This document shows, piece after piece, positions 6,689-9,421 of a stretch of 9,421 bases of DNA (position 1 is the first letter of the stretch; each line of letters begins with the position of its first letter). A program made the translations under genes and the position numbers. The DNA lies in assembly GCA_031263665.1 (NCBI GenBank), contig JAISFJ010000145.1:1-9421 (forward strand), written 5' to 3'. The notes under the pieces were generated by a model. That model saw nothing but the letters and a program-made list of their open reading frames with translations, had not been told where the DNA came from and made no database searches. The stretch is from Coriobacteriales bacterium. GTDB lineage: Bacteria > Actinomycetota > Coriobacteriia > Coriobacteriales > UBA8131.

Positions 6689-6717
6689 ATTATACGGGTT
6701 CGGCCCGAGGATGCAAA
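6689..6717 (-). promoter_or_regulatory. Predicted sigma-70-type promoter of the ectB-murT-gatD unit
   Basis: Read on the minus strand, TTTGCA (6717-6712) is followed after 17 bases by a perfect TATAAT (6694-6689). Transcription would start near 6682, about 35 bases before the GTG start at 6647, leaving a short leader that contains the GGAG site. It faces away from the promoter of the NlpC/P60 gene. Confidence 0.6.
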
Positions 6718-6761
6718 GTTTACATTTCCGTTGCTTTTCTGCTGTCTTGCTGCCCGTTCGG

Positions 6762-6790
6762 TTGACGCTTGTGAAGAGGAATGTTACTAT
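6762..6790 (+). promoter_or_regulatory. Predicted sigma-70-type promoter of the NlpC/P60 gene
   Basis: TTGACG (6762-6767), a 17-base spacer and TACTAT (6785-6790) give a near-consensus promoter. The leader would be about 55 bases. It contains a small hairpin, CAGG-AAATA-CCTG (6806-6818), and a GGAG (6836-6839) about 12 bases before ATG 6852. I see no known riboswitch in it. Confidence 0.65.
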
Positions 6791-6851
6791 CGGAACGGTT
6801 AAGGACAGGAAATACCTGCTAAAGGTACGAGGTAACGGAGCTTAATAAGAC

Positions 6852-7997
6852 ATGCCAGATACCTTCAAGAGCGATGTTCCACGCGTTCGGAACATACAAC
6901 AAAATCTTCTTTTACTAGATGCGCATTCGATGAATCGTCGTAAATTCATTGGTGGTGCAGCCGCCTCTGCCTTGGCAGTTTGCCTGGGCAATGTCCTGCT
7001 GCCAGCCAGTGCTTTTGCGGAACCCACCTCCGCCGAAAAACAGGCTGAGGCCGATGAGGTGCAAAAGAAACTCGACGACTGGGCCGAGCAACTCGACAAG
7101 GCCTCCAATGACTACTATCGTGCGATTGAAGCTCATGATAGCGCCATTGCGTCCATGGAAGAAGCCCAGGGCCTTATCGAATCGGCCGAAACCAGGGTCT
7201 CGACTATTCAGAATCGACTCGGTGACCGCGCGGTTTCCATGTATAAACAGGGTCAGATACCCTTCTTTGAAGTGCTCTTTGGGGCGCATAGTTTCTCGGA
7301 ATTTACTTCCTCATGGGATATGCTTGACAACATAAATGATAGCGATTCCGAGATGATTGAAGAGGGCAAACAGGCCAAGCAGGACGCACAGGACGCGCGC
7401 GATGAGTACTCCATGCAGGAGCAGATTGCCCAGCAGAAACTCGATGAGGCCGAAGAAATCAGGATTACGGCCGAAGAGACCGTTGCCGCGTATGAGTCAG
7501 AACTTGCTTCACTTGAAGAAGAAATCGCTCGACTCATCGAAGAAGAAGAGGAACGGCGCCGCCTTGCTGAAGAGGCCGCTGCCCGCGCGGCTGCCGCCGC
7601 ACAGGGTGGTTCGGCTCCACAATATTCCGCTAACTGGGAATACGCTCCTTATAATGGCGAGAGTTACGGCAGCGTAATCGAGGCCGCGTATTCACGCCTT
7701 GGTTGTCCCTACGTTTGGGGCGCTACGGGGCCTAATTCCTTTGACTGCTCGGGCTTTGTCTGGTGGTGCTATCGGCAGGCGGGTATCAACATCACGCGCG
7801 ATGGCGTGGGTATGCACACCGCCGCCCCGATTCAGCTGCCAGTCAGTGCTGCGCAGGCGGGAGACATCCTCTGGAACAGTCACCACGTTGGCATCGCTTT
7901 GGGTGGCGGGCAATATATACACGCCCCGCGGACCGGCGATGTTGTGCGAGTTGCCTCAAATATCGGAACCTTCAGAGGCGCATCGCGCTACGCGTAA
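6852..7997 (+). CDS. Secreted NlpC/P60 peptidoglycan endopeptidase with N-terminal coiled coil
   Basis: Probable cell-wall hydrolase (gamma-D-Glu-diamino acid endopeptidase type). Counting from ATG 6852 (381 residues), MNRRKFIGG (27-35) starts a signal peptide with twin arginines, a hydrophobic core (ASALAVCLGNVLLPAS) and an AFA-E cleavage site near residue 56. A long Glu/Lys/Ala-rich coiled coil follows (about 58-250), with FFEVLFGAHSFSEF in its middle as in PcsB/CwlO-type proteins. Residues 270-381 form the NlpC/P60 domain: GCPYVWGATGPNSFDCSG with nucleophile Cys299, AGDILWNSHHVGIAL with catalytic His345, and YIHAPRTG with His357. ATG 6852 gives a 26-residue extension ahead of the signal peptide. 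ATG 6930 gives a textbook signal peptide but has no Shine-Dalgarno, so the start is uncertain. The coiled coil usually controls access to the active site. It is monocistronic with its own promoter. Confidence 0.92.
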   Translation: MPDTFKSDVPRVRNIQQNLLLLDAHSMNRRKFIGGAAASALAVCLGNVLLPASAFAEPTSAEKQAEADEVQKKLDDWAEQLDKASNDYYRAIEAHDSAIASMEEAQGLIESAETRVSTIQNRLGDRAVSMYKQGQIPFFEVLFGAHSFSEFTSSWDMLDNINDSDSEMIEEGKQAKQDAQDARDEYSMQEQIAQQKLDEAEEIRITAEETVAAYESELASLEEEIARLIEEEEERRRLAEEAAARAAAAAQGGSAPQYSANWEYAPYNGESYGSVIEAAYSRLGCPYVWGATGPNSFDCSGFVWWCYRQAGINITRDGVGMHTAAPIQLPVSAAQAGDILWNSHHVGIALGGGQYIHAPRTGDVVRVASNIGTFRGASRYA

Positions 7998-8117
7998 TGA
8001 GAGATTGGCGCTTCCTGAGAGAGGCGTCAGGCGTGCTTGTGAGATAGACGTGCTCGCGAATGTTTATTAAGTGAATGCCCGCAGATACCGTAAATAATCG
8101 CCAATAATTGCGAAGAA

Positions 8118-8516
8118 TCAGTGACCGCTTGTTTTTTCGTCACGCTTTCTGCTGCGCTTAACCTTTTGCGCGCTGATGAGCCAGATTGTCGCGCCAGCGC
8201 CAACAAGAGCGCCCACTGTGTCGGTTGCCCAGTCGACGGGGTCAGCGGTGCGCCCCTCAACAAAGAGCTGGTGTATCTCGTCACTTCCCCCATACAGCGA
8301 GGCGATGGCCAGTGCGATGAGGGCGGTCTTCCAAAGCGCCTGGCCGGGGCTGTTGAGCGCTACAACAAGCAGTGCTGCCAGTACCAGGTACAAACCAAAA
8401 TGCGCGATGACATTAAGAAAATTGGGGTGAGAAGGGAAGCCGCTTCCCGGGATTGCTGAGAAGCCAAAGATGATGCCTGCCCAGACGATGGCCGCGATGA
8501 GCGCAACGATACGCAC
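8118..8516 (-). CDS. VanZ-family integral membrane protein
   Basis: Small membrane protein of the VanZ-like family (Pfam VanZ). One member gives low-level teicoplanin resistance; most have no known role. The 132 residues show hydrophobic segments at about 3-22, 34-54, 60-76 and 98-115. Family motifs are WAGIIFGFSAIPG, NVIAHFGLYLVLAALL (conserved His) and YGGSDEIHQLFVEGRTADPVDWATDTVGALVGA (Asp-Glu-x-x-Gln and Asp-x-x-x-Asp). The basic C-terminus (QKVKRSRKRDEK) should be cytoplasmic. The GTG at 8516 is the best in-frame start after a TGA at 8541-8543. A better ribosome site (AGGAG, 8564-8568) precedes a TTG at 8558 in the same frame but upstream of that TGA. It is convergent with the NlpC/P60 gene, 120 bases away, with no convincing terminator between them. 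Confidence 0.88.
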   Translation of the reverse strand: MRIVALIAAIVWAGIIFGFSAIPGSGFPSHPNFLNVIAHFGLYLVLAALLVVALNSPGQALWKTALIALAIASLYGGSDEIHQLFVEGRTADPVDWATDTVGALVGAGATIWLISAQKVKRSRKRDEKTSGH

Positions 8517-8579
8517 GATTCTGCTGGGTTTTTTTCTCAGTCAGCTGGTAGATGTCAAGTTAACTCCTGTTCAGACAAT

Positions 8580-8600
8580 GCCCAAAAAAGGGCGTTGGGC
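8580..8600. other. Small hairpin upstream of the VanZ-like gene
   Basis: GCCC-AAAAAA-GGGC (8580-8593), or alternatively GCCCAA paired with TTGGGC (8580-8585 and 8595-8600), can form a short stem. On the minus strand it would lie in the leader of the VanZ-like gene. No T run follows on either strand, so I do not call it a terminator. Confidence 0.3.
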
Positions 8601-8671
8601 AAAGATTAGATTACTTAACAGTTCCTTAGTATAGCGTTTTATCCAATTGTCTGGTAGGATACTTCACTTGT

Positions 8672-8748
<77 letters not shown>

Positions 8749-8841
8749 GCTTTTCGCTGGTAGAGCATAGTGTGTGTTAGGGCGGACATGCTACGCTTCA
8801 TATAAATGGGTACAATCAGGTGCATTATACCCAAATTGCTT

Positions 8842-9177
8842 TTACTGCTTTGATGCTGCCGACAACACCGATAGTGCGGCTGAACTGACCGTCCAATAAC
8901 CAGTTTTATCTGACCCCGTTCGCTTGACCAGGCCTATCTCCTGAAGTTTCTTAATGTTTCTCCGCACGGTGCTTCTGTCTACTGACAACTCCTGAGCCAG
9001 CAGGTCCAGTGTGATGTCTGCATTATCCGCCATGTACTCAAGAATGCGAGCCATCGACTTATTCAGCTTGATGCTTACAGGGGCATTTACAGGGGCATTT
9101 ACAGGGGCATTTGCAACATCGTTTACACCGCCACTATTGGTAGAAACGGCCTGGTCTGCCTCGACTTCAATTACCGG
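8842..9177 (-). pseudogene. 3' fragment of a winged-helix regulator (AlbA_2/RecG-like type)
   Basis: The last 70 codons (from ATG 9054) encode a helix-turn-helix domain: ILEYMADNADITLDLLAQEL, then SVDRSTVRRNIKKLQEIGLVKRTGS, ending DKTGYWTV. This end is typical of the C-terminal winged helix of Schlafen/AlbA_2-domain ATP-binding proteins (family knowledge). The frame stays open upstream of 9054 to a TAG at 9178-9180 and includes a linker with NAPV repeats, also typical of that family. There is no ATG or good ribosome site upstream in this frame, and none before ATG 9054. The N-terminal domain is absent and the IS begins about 150 bases away. I therefore read it as the decayed 3' end of a longer gene rather than a real 70-residue protein, though the latter is not excluded. 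Confidence 0.62.
9076..9111 (-). repeat. Three exact 12-bp tandem repeats (NAPV linker)
   Basis: TACAGGGGCATT occurs three times in succession on the plus strand. On the minus strand it encodes N-A-P-V repeats linking the lost upstream domain to the winged helix. The 12-bp period is four codons, so copy-number changes keep the frame. Confidence 0.9.
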
Positions 9178-9287
9178 CTACCGCACAATCGGCTCAAAAG
9201 CCTCGTGACAAAGGGAAGGTACGAAACCACTGAAAAAGTCACTAGCCTAATAGTGCAAACGGCCTGTACTTTCGGATGAGTTAATAG

Positions 9288-9304
9288 TATAATATCTATA
9301 TAAT
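9288..9304 (+). promoter_or_regulatory. Possible -10 elements for the IS transposase
   Basis: Two TATAAT hexamers lie at 9288-9293 and 9299-9304 in an AT-rich stretch 25-41 bases before the transposase ATG. No good -35 box is visible at the expected spacing, so this is tentative. The IS left end probably lies between the regulator fragment and here (about 9190-9285), but I could not fix the terminal inverted repeat. Confidence 0.35.
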
Positions 9305-9328
9305 ATTGGCTTTCTGAAGGAGGGTGAG

Positions 9329-9421
9329 ATGCTGGTAAAAAGGCAAAAGCAGATGTCGTTTTACGATGCGCTGTACGAGAAAATACCCGAAGACCATCTG
9401 CTGCGCCTCATCGATAAAGCC
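9329..9421 (+). CDS. IS1182-type transposase, N-terminal part only
   Basis: The frame runs off the window after 31 codons. The start MLVKRQKQMSFYDALYEK followed by IPEDHLLRLIDKA matches the N-terminus of IS5/IS1182-type transposases (DUF772 region, typically IPxDHxLRxID). A strong Shine-Dalgarno, GAAGGAGGG (9316-9324), lies 4 bases before ATG 9329. The catalytic DDE residues are outside the window, so whether the gene is intact cannot be judged. It lies upstream of the minus-strand regulator fragment, consistent with insertion having separated that gene from its 5' part. Confidence 0.7.
   Translation, partial: MLVKRQKQMSFYDALYEKIPEDHLLRLIDKA

Noticed and set aside
6791..6851. Cyclic-di-AMP (ydaO-type) riboswitch ahead of the NlpC/P60 gene
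   Set aside because: The leader is only about 55 bases and shows none of the conserved ydaO blocks that I know; only a 4-bp hairpin is visible.
7998..8117. Terminator between the convergent NlpC/P60 and VanZ-like genes
   Set aside because: I found no stem of useful length followed by a T run on either strand.
8756..8768. Partial second tRNA copy after tRNA-Pro (GCTGGTAGAGC resembles a D arm)
   Set aside because: Only about a dozen bases match and no anticodon or T arm follows; it also serves as the right arm of a simple hairpin.
9076..9111. CRISPR or iteron array
   Set aside because: The 12-bp units are directly adjacent without spacers and encode in-frame NAPV repeats.

Overview
The window looks like a chromosomal segment of a Gram-positive bacterium of moderate GC content. 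Protein resemblance (TrpB, the EctB-like transaminase, the MurT/GatD-like pair, the NlpC/P60 protein with an N-terminal coiled coil) suggests class Coriobacteriia, probably near Eggerthellaceae. This is recalled family resemblance, not a search result. Most start codons are ATG or GTG, and genes are packed tightly with ATGA-type overlaps.

Layout. Positions 1-2687 (+) are the distal part of a tryptophan operon: trpF (5' end cut by the window), trpB and trpA, all translationally coupled. The trpF-trpB junction carries a duplicated 27-bp segment that creates a 23-codon mini-ORF coupled to both neighbours. trpA carries an in-frame 23-codon glycine-rich insertion flanked by a 22-bp direct repeat. 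Positions 2699-2863 hold a 165-bp imperfect inverted repeat that looks like a MITE. It sits exactly in the stop codon of the convergent gene gatD and now forms the only spacer, and a potential hairpin terminator, between trpA and gatD. Positions 2861-6647 (-) are a three-gene unit: an EctB-like diaminobutyrate transaminase, then a MurT-like Mur ligase, then a GatD-like glutamine-amidotransferase homologue. The GatD-like protein appears to lack both the nucleophilic Cys and the catalytic His of the class I glutaminase fold. A divergent promoter region (6689-6790) separates this unit from a secreted NlpC/P60 peptidoglycan hydrolase (6852-7997, +). A convergent VanZ-family membrane protein follows (8118-8516, -), then a tRNA-Pro(CGG) gene (8672-8748, +). 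Beyond the tRNA are a decayed 3' fragment of a winged-helix regulator (8842-9177, -) and the start of an IS1182-type transposase (9329 onward, +). The far end therefore looks like accessory DNA downstream of a tRNA.

How it fits together. The central block has a cell-wall theme: MurT/GatD homologues, a peptidoglycan hydrolase and a VanZ-like protein. The most interesting question is what a MurT paired with a glutaminase-dead GatD does when co-transcribed with an enzyme that makes the diamine 2,4-diaminobutyrate. A second theme is short in-frame repeat or low-complexity insertions in otherwise conserved proteins (TrpA, MurT at two places, GatD, the regulator linker), which looks like a habit of this genome.
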